A stretch of DNA of 64,000 nt, from the NCBI RefSeq assembly GCF_036785885.1, contig NC_092312.1:20044001-20108000 (forward strand), given 5' to 3'. A program made the translations under genes and the position numbers. Below, one piece after another: positions 22,896 through 35,240 of the stretch (position 1 is the first letter of the stretch; each line of letters opens with the position of its first letter). The DNA comes from Coffea arabica. Lineage: Eukaryota > Streptophyta > Magnoliopsida > Gentianales > Rubiaceae. The notes beneath the pieces are model-generated. The model was not told where the DNA came from. It made no database searches and saw only the letters and a program-made list of their open reading frames with translations.

Positions 22896-24506
22896 TTAAG
22901 CTTGATAAGAAGTATTACTAAATTTTACGTCTTCAATTCCTCCAACACGAGGTATACTCCTGATCGGTGGGTAAGATTTTTCCCCTGCTGTAGACCGTCC
23001 AATTTTGCCACCAAAATGAACAGAACTCATTCCTGGCACCCTTCTAATGCCCCTCATTTTAAGAACCCCTCTGAAAGAGTCAGCCTTCTCAGGCTTACCT
23101 ACTGAGGCATACATGTTAGAAAGCAAAACATGATATTCCACGTTTTGCGGATAAATTTGAAGTAGCTCTTGCATAACTCTTTCCCCTAACTCTAGCTTTC
23201 TATGGACAATACAGGAACCTAAAAGAGATCCCAATACAAACTCATTAGGCTGCATTGGCATTCCCATTATTATGGTCTCAGCTTCTTCCAGATGTCCAGC
23301 CCGACCCAAAAGATCCACCATACAAGCATAGTGCTCCATTGAAGGCTTTATCCCATACCTACATTCAAGGTTTGAGAAAAAAACTCGACCTTGATCAACT
23401 AAACCTGAGTGACTGCAAGCATTTAAGAGAACTGTGAAAGTCACATCATCAGGATTGACCTCCATTACCATCTGATCAAACATATCTAAAACAACGCTAC
23501 CCTTTCCATGCACTGCAAGACCGTTTAGCATAGCGTTCCACATGGCCACATTCCTATGATGCATTGCCTTGAATACTCTACAAGCCGCAGCTATCCCGCC
23601 ACATTTAGCATACATGTCAATCAAAGATGTAGCGACCATAACATCCATTTGAATTCCCATCATTTTAACTGAATGGAGATGCAACCACCTGCCCATCATA
23701 ACATCCCCCGATCGGGTACAAGCCGATAACAATGAACAGAGTGTAACAAAGTTCAAATCTAGCCCATGATCAAAGAGCATCTCCTTGAGCATTTTAAAAG
23801 CCTCCCCAGCACACCCATTCTCAACATACCCCGTGATCATTTTCGTCCAAGCAATCTCATTTCTCTCTGGCATCTCATCAAAGACTCTCCTCCCACTTTC
23901 CAGGCATTCCCATTTGATCACAGCATCCAAAAGAACCGTCCAAGAAACAGCACTCCTTTCACTCATCTCATCGAAAACCCGCCTCGCTTCACGCATTAAT
24001 CCACATTTTGCATACATACTCATAGCCGCATTGCAAGCCTTCATACTATTATAACAGAAACCCATCTTGACCAGGCAAACATAACCTTGATACCCCAACC
24101 ATTCATCACCCAATTTCGCACAAGCACAGAAGAAAGAGACCAGCGTAATTTCGTCAACTGGAACTCCAATACTTCTCATAGTGATGAACAAATTGAGGGT
24201 TTCGCGAGGCAGTCCATCTCGAGTATAACAGGTCATTAGGGTAGTCCAATCAACTGTGTCTTTATGCGAGCGGGGAATTTCGTCGAATACCTTGCGCGCA
24301 AAGTAAGAATTACAGCAGGCAGCGTACAAATGGAGGACGGTGTTGCGGAGGAATGAGTTTGGGGCAGATAAAGCCAGCAGACCGCTGGTTATGGCTGTGG
24401 CGTGGAGCTTCTGGCCCACGCCCAAATCTGGGTGGCGCGCGGCGGACCTTAGAAGAGCTCGGTAGTGACGAGCCAGTGATGAGATATGGCGGGTACATTC
24501 GACCAT
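22896..24506 (-). CDS. PLS-class pentatricopeptide repeat protein, E type, tail frameshifted
   Basis: One uninterrupted frame of 536 residues, intronless as is usual for the family. Repeats run through most of the protein; recognisable motifs include NAAMSMYAKCGLMREARRVFDEM, written here only in part as NAAMSMYAKCG, then ARRVFDEM, WTKMITGYVENG, TSLIDMYAKCGG, LLNACSHSGLVDQG and MEHYACMVDLLGRAGHLEEA. An E domain follows (PNEFVLGSLLGSC...YHVLLSNMYASVGK). The overall order resembles Arabidopsis At5g15340-type proteins, predicted to be mitochondrial. Such proteins bind organelle RNA and often direct C-to-U editing. The E+ stretch is cut: after GEKSYPP the frame drifts to a 24-residue unrelated end, while the neighbouring frame reads RSGVYLVLEELKT then stop at 22925-22927. 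No DYW deaminase domain was found. It may work with a DYW protein supplied in trans, or be a decaying gene. Confidence 0.9.
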   Translation of the reverse strand: MVECTRHISSLARHYRALLRSAARHPDLGVGQKLHATAITSGLLALSAPNSFLRNTVLHLYAACCNSYFARKVFDEIPRSHKDTVDWTTLMTCYTRDGLPRETLNLFITMRSIGVPVDEITLVSFFCACAKLGDEWLGYQGYVCLVKMGFCYNSMKACNAAMSMYAKCGLMREARRVFDEMSERSAVSWTVLLDAVIKWECLESGRRVFDEMPERNEIAWTKMITGYVENGCAGEAFKMLKEMLFDHGLDLNFVTLCSLLSACTRSGDVMMGRWLHLHSVKMMGIQMDVMVATSLIDMYAKCGGIAAACRVFKAMHHRNVAMWNAMLNGLAVHGKGSVVLDMFDQMVMEVNPDDVTFTVLLNACSHSGLVDQGRVFFSNLECRYGIKPSMEHYACMVDLLGRAGHLEEAETIIMGMPMQPNEFVLGSLLGSCIVHRKLELGERVMQELLQIYPQNVEYHVLLSNMYASVGKPEKADSFRGVLKMRGIRRVPGMSSVHFGGKIGRSTAGEKSYPPIRSIPRVGGIEDVKFSNTSYQA

Positions 24507-25501
24507 CCTGAAACATTATGTACGCAGACATAGACGTAACCAGATCAAGATGCATGCTCGATGCTTAGCTCCTAGTAAGTGCTAAGACGAGTCTTTAGAG
24601 TCTTGAGTTGGGCTGCCAAAAGTTTCAGATTCTAGCGCTTCAACTCATTATGTAGACTTGAGAGCCTTTCCTTAGCATCTGCCACTAGATACAATTTTAT
24701 TGTCATTATTATTCATTGATTTGTCGAATGAATGTTTCAGTGCTTGTTTAAGGGTGTTTTTTTTTTTTTTTTTTGGGTGTTTGAATAATGTACCTAAAGG
24801 GTTAATTTAGTGCCTATGAGACGTAAAGCCGAGTCAAAATTTGGGCTGAGCTGGACTCAACTCTGGGAAAAAAATTATTTGGATTTGTTTGGCTAGCACA
24901 TTATTTGAAAAAAATGATTCATTTGCATGAGTATGCATGTTTTATAATCAATTTTTTTCTATTGTTACTGTTTTATCTTACGTACATCATATCACAAAGA
25001 ACGCTTTAGTGTCATTCTAAAAATTTTGCCTAATAATCCACTGTATATATATTCCATGCCAACACAAAAAACATGCTGATTCTTTACCCAACTCGGTGAA
25101 ATTTTTTTTTCTTTTTTAATATCCTTAGTTACATAAGGATTCAGATATAATTTCAATTTTTTTAAAGCAAAAAAAAAGAGAATATGGATAATAAAATAAA
25201 TATAAGTATGAAACTTAAAAGGAAAGAATAGAGATTTCCCTCTAATTAATAGTGATTGGGAAAATGTGCATTATACGCATGTGTGTTAGTTATGTCAAAT
25301 ATAAAACTGCAGGCGGAAAGCGACTTTTGATGATGAGAAAAAGAAAGCGAACGAAGCATGGGGCTGCAGGCCATCATTCATCTCACCACCAATACTCCCT
25401 CCACCAGGGACACTACCTCCTTTTTCTCTCTTCCTCTATTAACTATTCCTAGTCAAATACAATACAGTCACCAGGCTTGCAATAATACAAATACAATCAT
25501 T
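24507..25501. other. Intergenic with a decayed MITE
   Basis: The first few hundred bases are presumed promoter of the PPR gene. A T-tract lies at 24758-24774. A partial relative of the GTGTTTGGAT MITEs lies near 24880-25045 (core CGTACATCATATCACAAAG). Nothing else recognised. Confidence 0.45.
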
Positions 25502-26024
25502 AGGTTGTAAACTGAGCCAGTGAAATCCAACTTTAATTTAATCGAATCGAGATTTGATTTAATTTTATTAAATTCAAAATCGAATTCGAACTTGACAAGC
25601 TTTTAACGTAAAATTCGAGATCGAGTTCAACTTCAAATTCAAACTTAGTCGAGTTCGTATTCGAGTCTACTCAAATTTAAAAAATAAAAAACAATTATTC
25701 CTTTTTTTAAATGAATAAAATAGTCATTTTTCTTTAATAAATAATAAAAATATTATGTACATATGTAATTTCATTATTAAACTAAAATTATATATAGACT
25801 ATTTTCCTTAATAAATAAAAAAAATATTAGGGATGCATATATATAATTTCACTATAAAAATAAAATATATACTCAAGTCGATTCGCGAGTTAACAAATTG
25901 AGTTTCTTTGTGTTCGAATTGAATTCGATAACTCAATTTGATCGACTCGAACTCGATGCTAACCGAATTCGAGTTGAACTTTAATCGAATTGATCTACGA
26001 GTAGTTTGCTTCGTTCGCAACCTT
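25502..26024. mobile_element. Degenerate hAT-like element with CGAG/CTCG-rich ends
   Basis: The ends are similar when inverted (TTAGGTTGTAAACTGAGCC, and the complement of GCTTCGTTCGCAACCTTAA). The arms contain many GAGTTCG/CGAACTC words. The same kind of element occurs at 29041-29382, 41947-42403, 51335-51883 and 52560-52986. No coding potential. Borders are approximate. Confidence 0.5.
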
Positions 26025-26229
26025 AATAGCAACATGTCAACTTATCGTGAAATTTTTTGTCTCAAAACAAAGAAATAGAAAATAATTAAAGTAATGACAG
26101 GAAAGCACGAAACATAGTGTGTGTACAAAGGACTACAGACGCACTCTTTCAATTCAGTTGATAGTAAAACACAATTCTATTATGTTATCTTGTCATAGGA
26201 ATGTGTGACTAAAATAATGGTAATGTAGA

Positions 26230-26651
26230 CACTAAAGCGGGTTAATACCACTTTGTCCCCCCACACTTTGGACGATTACCCACTTCAGTCCCTAAACTTC
26301 AAAATGGGACACTTAAATCCCTAAACTTATAAATACCTCCCATTTAAGTAAAATTGTTAACAAATCATAAATGCCGTTGGTGGTCGAAGTGTCCCATTTT
26401 ATAAGGGTTTAGGGATTTAAGTGTCCCATTTTATAAGTTTAAGGACATAAAATGGGACACTTAAATCCCTAAACCCTTGTAAAATGGGACACTTCGACCA
26501 CCAACGGCATTCAGGATTTGTTAACAATTTTCCTTAAATGGGAGGTATTTATAAGTTTAGGGACTTAAGTATCCCATTTTGAAGTTTAGGGACTGAAGTG
26601 GGTAATCGTCCAAAGTTTGGGGAGATAAAGTGGAATTAACCCCACTAAAGC
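26230..26651. mobile_element. Palindromic MULE-type MITE, 404 bp, related to the MULE at 2178
   Basis: The element 26239-26642 is almost entirely an inverted repeat, with its centre near 26440 and arms of about 200 bp. It begins GGGTTAATACCACTTTGTCC and ends with the complement of GGGTTAATTCCACTTTATCT. The perfect 9-bp direct repeat CACTAAAGC flanks it (26230-26238 and 26643-26651). The outer 20 bases match the termini of the coding MULE closely, so cross-mobilisation is plausible. Confidence 0.88.
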
Positions 26652-29040
26652 CGGAAGTAGTTATGATGATTGCCGAATTCGACCACGTACATAAGCAAAA
26701 TGTATCCAACATTCAATCCACACAACACAAGATATTGGAATTTTCACCATCAAGTACTGTTCCCTTCGGTTGTTTTGATTGATGACTTTTGAGGCTTCAA
26801 ATATTCCGGTTGGGACAATTGGCAGTCAATTTCTTGGTTTTTTCTAGGAACTTTATATGGATATGGATCGCTGCAAAGGACGTGAGCCGTTATCGGCTAG
26901 GATTAATTTGTAGGCTGATGTTTCCACAGTTTAATTTAAGCGCGAAAACGCTCCAGTACAAAAGTTTAATAAGTTGCTCATTGCGTATTTAATTTAATTA
27001 TATAATTTAATAAATAAAATTTATATGATTAGAATGGTAGTGAGAATATCATTAACAAAAAATGAGAGTGCAAACATTTCCCTTCCTTAATTTATTATCT
27101 AAGAAGGGCTCAGCTTCACTGCCAATCTGCAACCAACTATCTTCAGAGTAGTTGGCCACCACATATTCTTGTGAATAGGAGGTCAAAAATTCAAATATCT
27201 TGCTTACCATCCAAAAGTTATCACTTAATGTGGTTTTTTTTAAATCCATATGGGTGCCTCTAGCACCTGTATGGTCTGATGGTGATTCAGTTTCTATCGA
27301 TTCTTCCATAATATAGATTAAAGCAGGAGTAAAAATAAATGTAAATGATGATAATAGACACACAAAAAAAAAAAAAAAAAAGTACTGCCGGTCTGCCAGT
27401 AACGGGAATTAGTCATCTAAGACGTGGTAGAGAATATCTGAAATAAGAAAAAAGGAAAAGGGAAATTACCCAAAGTCCAATCTGGCATTAGTGCACAATT
27501 ATGAAGCTTGAGTTATATCGCATATATTTGTAGTATTCTTTTGGATGAACATCAGCAATACTAGTAATAGCTGGATTAGTTGGCGAATGATGCAAGACAC
27601 ATCCCAAAATTGACAGGCACCAGATAAAGTTGTAAATTCGTTTCCTACAAGCCCTACATTATCATATTATTATTTCAACGTACAACAGAGATTCCAATTA
27701 AGCATATGCCAATTGGCATGCACCATGCAGTAATCGGGTCTTGATACGATATTCTGCAATTTCTAAGCTATTAAATTTTTACAAGTTAAAGTCATGATGA
27801 TCTGTTGGCGCACGTAAACATCTAGATATACTAGAATAGTTGAGGAAATTTTTTTTTTGTCTTCTGTTCTTCAGAAGAAAAATGATGTGCGGATGAACTA
27901 TAATGAATCAATGTATTACTACATGAGAAACATTGGACTGAACGATAAAGTAGAAGAGATTGTAAGTACGAGATTTTGAATCCCACTTAAAAAAGAAAAA
28001 AAAGAAAAGAAGGAGAAGAAGAACGAACACATGACTGACTCGCTCGCTCGCTCGCTCGCTAATGTGTGGTGGAAATTGGAATGTGGCTCTTTGAAGATGA
28101 TCCAAACTGCATGTTAGGTGTTTGAAATATCAAGGCAAAAAGCAGCGAGCTTTTCAGATGTATTAGACAATGGGGCTGCAAACTGCACATTCTTTGGATG
28201 CTTAGGCTGAGACTTTAGTTTTGAGAATTTGGTTTCACTTTTCCACCACTCCACTTTTGTTGATTGATGGTCAGTGCAATCAAAGTCAAGGAGTCGTTTG
28301 TTTTGTCCGTCTGCAATCTGCGTCTGTGTTTTGTCCATCTTTCTTGTGATAAAAGGGTCGCGGCCGAAAAGTTGGAAAGTAAACCAGTAATTGCTCGATG
28401 ATCTTCTTGCTTTACAAATTGAAGCACAGATATAATAATAATAAATTAATAATAATAATAATAATAATGTGCTTCAAAAAGGAGATTATCCGAGTACAGA
28501 AGACAAACGTCGGTTGCAGTAGTATGATCTTTGTCAATTGCATGAAATTTTTTTATTTTCACTTCTTACTTTTTTTATAAAAAAAATTTATTTATTTTTA
28601 TTCAAAGAAAGACTCTAAAACATTACAAGAATGGAGCTTTAAGATTCGAATTAGGGACTTCATGTTCTTTCGACTTGCTGGTTAAGTTGGGTCTTTGAGA
28701 CGAATTTTATTGCACTAATTAAGAGTTTATTAAGTTAGAACCAAAAAAAAAAAGAGCCCAAATCTGGCCAGCCTAGCAAAAACTTCCTTACTGCTACCGA
28801 CATCTCAAAGGTACAAAGCCTAAACTCCCTTAATGATCATGACTAGAGAAACCCAAGTACCCAAAAACTTTATAATAGAGATACCAAAATAATCAGCGGA
28901 GATGGTAGCGGTACCAAACTGCCAATTATTATACTCACCAAAATGCCTGTTGCTGTCGGAAACGCATATTCTGCTGAGAACTGAGAACTGAGAACATACC
29001 CCTTGTCGATGTTTAAAGCTATAGCCTTTAACCCTTTAAC
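26652..29040. other. Intergenic, nothing firmly recognised
   Basis: A minus-strand frame at 27052-27363 (103 codons, start ATG) lacks recognisable domains. Simple repeats include poly-A at 27363-27380, (CTCG)n at 28039-28059 and (AAT)n at 28433-28468. Confidence 0.4.
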
Positions 29041-29382
29041 GCCCTTCAAATAAACGAATCGAGCCGCTCAAGCTCGAGCTGGTCGAACCAGAGTCGAGCT
29101 CAAGTTCGAGTTCAAAATATTAAGCTCGTCTCGCGAGTTCGAGTATATATATATATATATATATATATATTTTAATAGTAAAATTACATAAATATTCTTA
29201 ATATTTTATTATTTATTAAAAAAAATATTATTTTTTTATTTTTTTTAAAATAAAATAATTATTTTTTTTTCGAGCTCGAGCTTGAAAATTACCAGCTCGT
29301 CGAGTTCGAGCTCGATGAAATTAAGTCAAGGCTCGACTCGATAAGACCAAAATTCGATTCGACTCGGCTCGTTTGCAGGTCT
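29041..29382. mobile_element. hAT-like element with GAGCTCGAG-rich arms
   Basis: The left arm (ATCGAGCCGCTCAAGCTCGAG-type) pairs loosely with the right arm (GACTCGGCTCGTTTGCAGG). An (AT)n tract and AT-rich spacer lie between. Same family type as 51335-51883. Borders approximate, target duplication not seen. Confidence 0.45.
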
Positions 29383-30457
29383 ACAAATAGCAACAAGAAG
29401 AAGCTGAACAAAAACTCCACCAAACTGTCAGTATAAGAACGAAGCAACCCGAAAATTAGATGGCTTGCCAAAAGGAGAAAAATTGCAAAGGCAGATGGAA
29501 TTCCTTGTAATATTAATCGAGTTAAATTATTAATAGCCTATTAGAGCCAATGAAGCAAGCAGTTTGGTTTATTTTGTAGGAAGCTGTCCATGGTTTTAAT
29601 AGCCTGCGATCATTCTTGATGAGCAGTGCCGCGAATAATTGTAAATTTGATTAATTTTTACGTACACTGATAATATATACACTGTTAAATATAAATACGT
29701 GTCACATATGCAAGAATTTAAACTTCAATTCTTATACATTCGACACGCGCTCGTACCTGACTGACGGTGTATATATACATCCTCAATATACACAAATAAC
29801 CCTAGCAAATTAAAACAAATTCATTTCACAAAATCCAAATAGTTGTGAAGCGATTTGTGCCCTGTGAGTTATTATGGGAATTAATTATATGCATTTTGAA
29901 GATCAAAAAAATTTAACACCACGCTACATGTATGGAAAAACAGTTGAATGTCCGTTACACTTGATATTTATACTTCTTTTTACTGTAGAGGGACATTTCG
30001 CATTTGTGCTACAGACAGATATATCTTTCTATCAGCATGCATAGACAATTAAATCGTAACGCATGATGCCAAATCAACACCTCGATCTTAATACTTAATG
30101 TTACATTGAAAAACATGAACTCAAATGCTATTCCAAATCAAAAGTTTCTTTCTTCCTTTGTCTTAAATCCATCCGATGTTGGGATATATTCAGAGTTTTA
30201 TTTTTGTTTTACCTTTTCTACGTCGGTGTTACAATAATATTGCATCATAGTTTTTCAAGGTAATCAAAGATTTTATTTTTTTGAAGAATTGGCAGGTAGC
30301 GACGAAAAAAAGATGTCTGCTGTGCCAATTTTCCCTTAGAGCGACCCGTTGATTGACAAGAGGCAGAATTGCAATCTACATAGACCCAAAAAATGAGCCA
30401 CGGAAAACAACTTCCTCTGATAAATTTCTGAGCGAGTTGAAGTCTATGCAATTAATA
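29383..30457. other. Intergenic, nothing recognised
   Basis: AT-rich DNA without convincing genes or repeat boundaries. Confidence 0.4.
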
Positions 30458-30771
30458 TCTATACTCTATATAAAGAAAAAGCATTGGGTTTTGTGTAAAA
30501 TTTTTTGTCACTTTTTAGAATTTTAACTTTACCCTCGCAATTATTTAATTATATCTTTTTTATCTTATTACATATTATCCATATTATCAATTAATGTAAT
30601 CATAACTAATTTTCACCCATAATCACCCACTAACAATGTAACCACCAAGTAACTAAAATTCTATTAAAAAATCGAAGTTTTTCTGTTTATGAAAATTTTA
30701 TACTAAATTCTTCCGTATAAAAAGTGACTGTTCTTGCATTGCACACATACCGGACGTATCTTTATCACTAG
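30458..30771 (+). mobile_element. Short non-autonomous Helitron-like element
   Basis: Begins TCTATACTCTATATAAAG and ends ...ATCACTAG, inserted between A (30457) and T (30772), as Helitrons do. The 5' segment TATATAAAG...TTGGGTTTTGTGTAAA...TTTTTTGTCAC recurs in the inverted copies at 39.9-41.9 kb. The 3' hairpin is weak. No coding capacity. Confidence 0.55.
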
Positions 30772-31690
30772 TAATACTAATAGGATTTTTATAATTAGCA
30801 TATAATAGAATTCGTTAACATACTTAAAGTCATTTAATTTATTAAATGAATATGCATAATAATTGTTGCACCCTCTATATTTAAATACTTTCTCAACTAA
30901 TTATATTTTTTCCAAAAAAAATTAACACCTCAACCCTTCTGGATGAGTACCTGCTGGGTGCCTATTAGTCAAATCATAACAGTAAAGTCACATGCTATGG
31001 TTGAAAGATGAATTAACCTATTCGATGATCAAATAATGTTCGATTCACTAAGAGTTTATTCGAATTTAATTCGCTAACTAATCAACTCAAACTTGAACAG
31101 TATTTTATATTCACTAAACTATCAAACTGAACTCGGGTATAGCTTAATTAGTATAAAATTGGAACTTTACTTATAAAAGGTTTGACTCGGTAAAAGTTCA
31201 TTTGAGCTTAGATGATTTAAATAACTAAACTAAAATTGTGAACAAAATTTTAAACTCATTAAAATAATCAAACAAATTTCAACACTAGCAATGGTTGTAG
31301 CCATTTTGTGGCACAATTTGCTGCCAAGCTAGTTAAGAATATTGAATGGAAAAATAATTTTCCAATGTGGCTAATAAATCTAGCAAGAAAGGATATGAAA
31401 TAGCTACTATTTTTGTAATTAGCTCTTGTGTTATTAAGTGTTAATCGCTATAAAATCTTATTGTTTTATTGGGAAAAAAAAAATTTTCAACACTTTAAGT
31501 TGTCTCGTACACGCTCGACACCAAACCGGAAAAAGTCAAAAACGCCCTGTTTAGTCATTGCTTGGTATCCCAGCTTCCTGATCACGTAGTGGCCAAATAT
31601 AATATGCCTTTGCCCATTTCACCTAATATAAACAAACAATAAAGCATGCAGGGACTCTCTCTTTAACTACATATCTTTAATATGTACTCC
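30772..31690. other. Intergenic with dispersed repeat
   Basis: 31,010-31,450 resembles sequence at 60-180 and 1100-1310. The rest is presumed distal promoter of the tubby-like gene. Confidence 0.4.
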
Positions 31691-32512
31691 ATTTTTTTTT
31701 ACTACTAATTCATTTTCTTTTCTCCTCCTTTGTTCTTCTTTTTGCTTATCTCTCTCTGGTTCGTTGAACTACATTTAATGGCACTTCTGAGTCCGTGTTA
31801 AGGAAAGAGAGAGATAGTTAGTATGTGAATGTGTGTTCTTGTGTGTGTATTAGTGTGTGTGATTGGAATAGAAGGTGAAAGTGGGTAATACAACCAATAT
31901 ACATGTAACTGGGGGTCTGACCCACTTCTTATTTTTGTGATCTGCTTCTGCTTCTTCTTCTGGGTTTGAAAAGTTTATCAGAAAACTTTCCCATGTGAAT
32001 GTGAACAGAGACAGAGAGAGAGACATTCATTCATTCATTCACCTGGGCTTGGCTGACTTTCTTTCAGGTACAGATCTATCATCCCGTCTTTCTTTGGCCT
32101 TTTTCTTCTTCAGATCTTAAATTAATGCTCTGTCCATCTTACGCTTGCGTCAAGTTCTTATCTTTATTTTTTTCTTCTACTTAGAACCTTTTTATCACTA
32201 ATGGCTTTCATTTTGTGGTTTGAGTACAATCACTGTAAATATTTTTCTACAAGTGAATTTCTTTTTCCTTGGTTAGAGTCATTTTTGACTTTTTTTTTTT
32301 CTATTTTCGCTTAATCTTTTGGGTCAAAGGGGGGATCATGGGATTTTAGGCTGCGTATTAAAGTTTGAATTTTGAAGCCTTTTTTGTATTTTTAAGTTTG
32401 GTTGGCTTAATTTATGGGGGAAAATTTTGGTAAAGTTTGTGGCTTTTTTGAATTTCTAGCTTCGATTGGTAAACCCTTTCGACAATTAATGTTATTTTTG
32501 TAGTTATTGCAG

Positions 32513-32561
32513 ATCTTCAAGGAGTTACAAAGCCTTGTTCAGTTTACAGCTCTTTAGAAAG
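32513..32561 (+). other. Probable non-coding leader exon of the tubby-like gene
   Basis: A 49-nt segment with an acceptor (TTGCAG before 32513) and a strong donor (AAAG then GTGAGT). An upstream leader exon may end at 32067 (CAG then GTACAG). The final leader segment starts at 33313 after TTTCCAG and runs into the ATG at 33427. Introns in the 5' UTR are common in this family. Confidence 0.45.
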
Positions 32562-33426
32562 GTGAGTTTTGGCCAAATGTTATTGCAGAATAAATGTCGG
32601 AATAATAACAGGTTTTGCTAGAAAGAGACATGGATGAAACCTGTAGGCACTAACACTACTGAACTGCCGAGGCCATGTTTGGTTTAGATTTGTAATCTGT
32701 AGTTTGTTTGGCTTGATTTAGATTAATAGTCCTCAAAAGCTCTAGAACAATATTGGTAAAGAACCAAGTTGCTGATATGTTTTAAGGTTCCTTTGTTGAA
32801 GCAGTAATTTTTTTGATGCTCTTGTTGATACTGTTGACCTCTGTGTTCATATCTTTGTAGGAAGTACTCAAAATCCCGTAACTTGGGCGAGTTATGGAGA
32901 TTCTTGAATTATTTCTTCCTAGAGTGGAATTGCTTACCTTAACTAGTATCAGTTTGGAATTGTTACTTGTACAAGGAAACATATGTTGCTTACTCTCAAA
33001 CAGAAGCACACAATAAATCTGTACTTGTATATATGTTTGACCCCGAGTAGCTGGTTCTCAACTTTTCTCGTGTGAGTGGCAAAGAGGGAGCTTATCTAGA
33101 TCTACTTTAATAACCTATAAAAGTTTCATCTGATACAAGTTCTGTGATCTTTTTCACTTTGTGGTCCATGTGAGGCTGCCTTTTTCTACTACTCTTTTTC
33201 TTTTCTGTTCTTTTCTTTTCTTCTATATTCTTTTTCTCTTTTTACCTTTCTCTTTTCCTTTTGGCTACTAAATTTTGTGGCTGAAACATGATTTTCTTTT
33301 GCTTATTTCCAGTCAGATTCACAGGTCAAGTGGGAGATAGTAAATTGGAAAAGAGGCATATCCAGAGGCTAGAGAATAGTATTGGTTATTTGTCACTTAA
33401 GTTCTTGCCTCTACATTGGGAACTAG

Positions 33427-35205
33427 ATGTCATTCCGCAGTATAGTTAGCGATGTAAGAGATAGTTTTGGGAGCCTATCGAGACGGAGTTTTAATGTAAG
33501 ACTACCTGGCCATCATCGGGGGAAGTCTCATGGTTCATTTCATGATTCAAATGAACAGCCTTTGGTAATTCAAAACAGCCGTTGGGCTAATCTTCCACCA
33601 GAGCTACTCTTTGATGTAATTAGAAGGCTAGAGGAGAGTGAGACTACGTGGCCAGGTCGTAAGCATGTCGTGGCTTGTGCTGCCGTATGCAGGTCATGGA
33701 GGAGTATGTGTAAAGAAATTGTAAAAAGTCCAGAATTTTGTGGGAAGCTCACTTTTCCAGTTTCTCTTAAGCAGGTATATTTGTTTCTTTTTTCTTATGT
33801 CTCAGCCATGCAATCAATGGCATGTTACTTTTTACATTGAAGTGTTACCTGAATTTGGCAATTCTTTTGATTATCTTTTTGCTCTACAATGTAGTATACA
33901 ACATTAAGTAGCTTAACTGATACTGAGTCTTCATCCATTTGGTTTTCCAGCCAGGGCCTCGTGATGGAACTATCCAGTGCTTCATCAAAAGGGATAAATC
34001 TAATCTAACATACCATCTTTTCTTGTGTCTTAGTCCTGGTAAGCATTACTTTCAGCCCTTGTACTAGAATCTACTTTTGCTTTAGAATGAAGATCTTTGT
34101 TGAATGATCAAGTTAGTTTTCGCTATCAATACTCCTTTTCGTTTTGTTTTAAAATCTGATATTCAGTTCAGGAATATCTAAAGCACAAAATTCAGTAATA
34201 ATTTCAAAGTAATAATTCAGGAATTGCCTTCTTTCAGTAATAATTTCAAAGTTGCAGTTTAAGAAGGAAAACTTGGAGAGACAAATTTAGGGACTACTTC
34301 ATTTTTACACCATATATGTGAATGTTTTTCCAATGTCTATAGTTGCTACTGGTCGCAGTATTTTACTTGTATTTGTTGCATGTTATTTGAATGTTTAATT
34401 TATTAACTATTGCATTAAGTATACTTGGCTAGACTGCAAATGCATGGAGTTAAATTATTCTTTTACTGCAATATGTGTTCACTTAAGTTTCTTCTTTTGG
34501 TTGGTTGTGTGTAACTGTGATTGCAATTGAATTTACAGCTTTGCTAGTTGAAAATGGTAAGTTTCTTCTCTCCGCAAAAAGAACTCGGCGAACTACCTGC
34601 ACGGAGTATGTTATCTCAATGGATGCAGATAACATTTCGAGATCAAGCAGCACATACATTGGAAAGCTAAGGTTTGGTCCATTTATTCCTTTGTACACGT
34701 TTAGTATTCTGAATTGCCTCAAAACTGAGAGGTTTTTCAGAAGTAAAGTTAGATAAATAAGAATTGGATTCTTTCAGAAAATTCAAATGTCCAGCATCTA
34801 TTTCACTCTGTCTGAAACTTGCAGATTCCTGTTTCTTATTGTTCTTCTGCTCACTTAGCATATTCTGGGTATTTTGCATCAATAGAGGCTTTTTAGGCCA
34901 AACACCATTGCTAAAATTTTAATTCCAGACAAAACAACATCCCCATTCTTGAAAAGAGGCATCAAAATAAACATTACACTAAATTAAGCTAAAGTCCCCC
35001 AATTTTTTTAGGCTATAAGATATTATCTTCTTGCAACATGTGAAAGGTAAATTTTATAGACTTGTGCAAAGGGTAATTTCTTTGAAGATTTGTGGCAAGT
35101 TCAGAAAACCTACAGGTAAAAATTAAAAGTCACGGTTTTCGAGAGTTTGTACAAAAGCACATAAACAGATTTCTGGTCAGAAAATGGTAGATGAAGTTCT
35201 TTTTT

Positions 35206-35240
<35 letters not shown>

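Noticed and set aside
27052-27363. Minus-strand frame of 103 codons with ATG
   Set aside because: No recognisable domain, no promoter or splice context, and neighbouring sequence is repeat-rich. It remains possible but unsupported.
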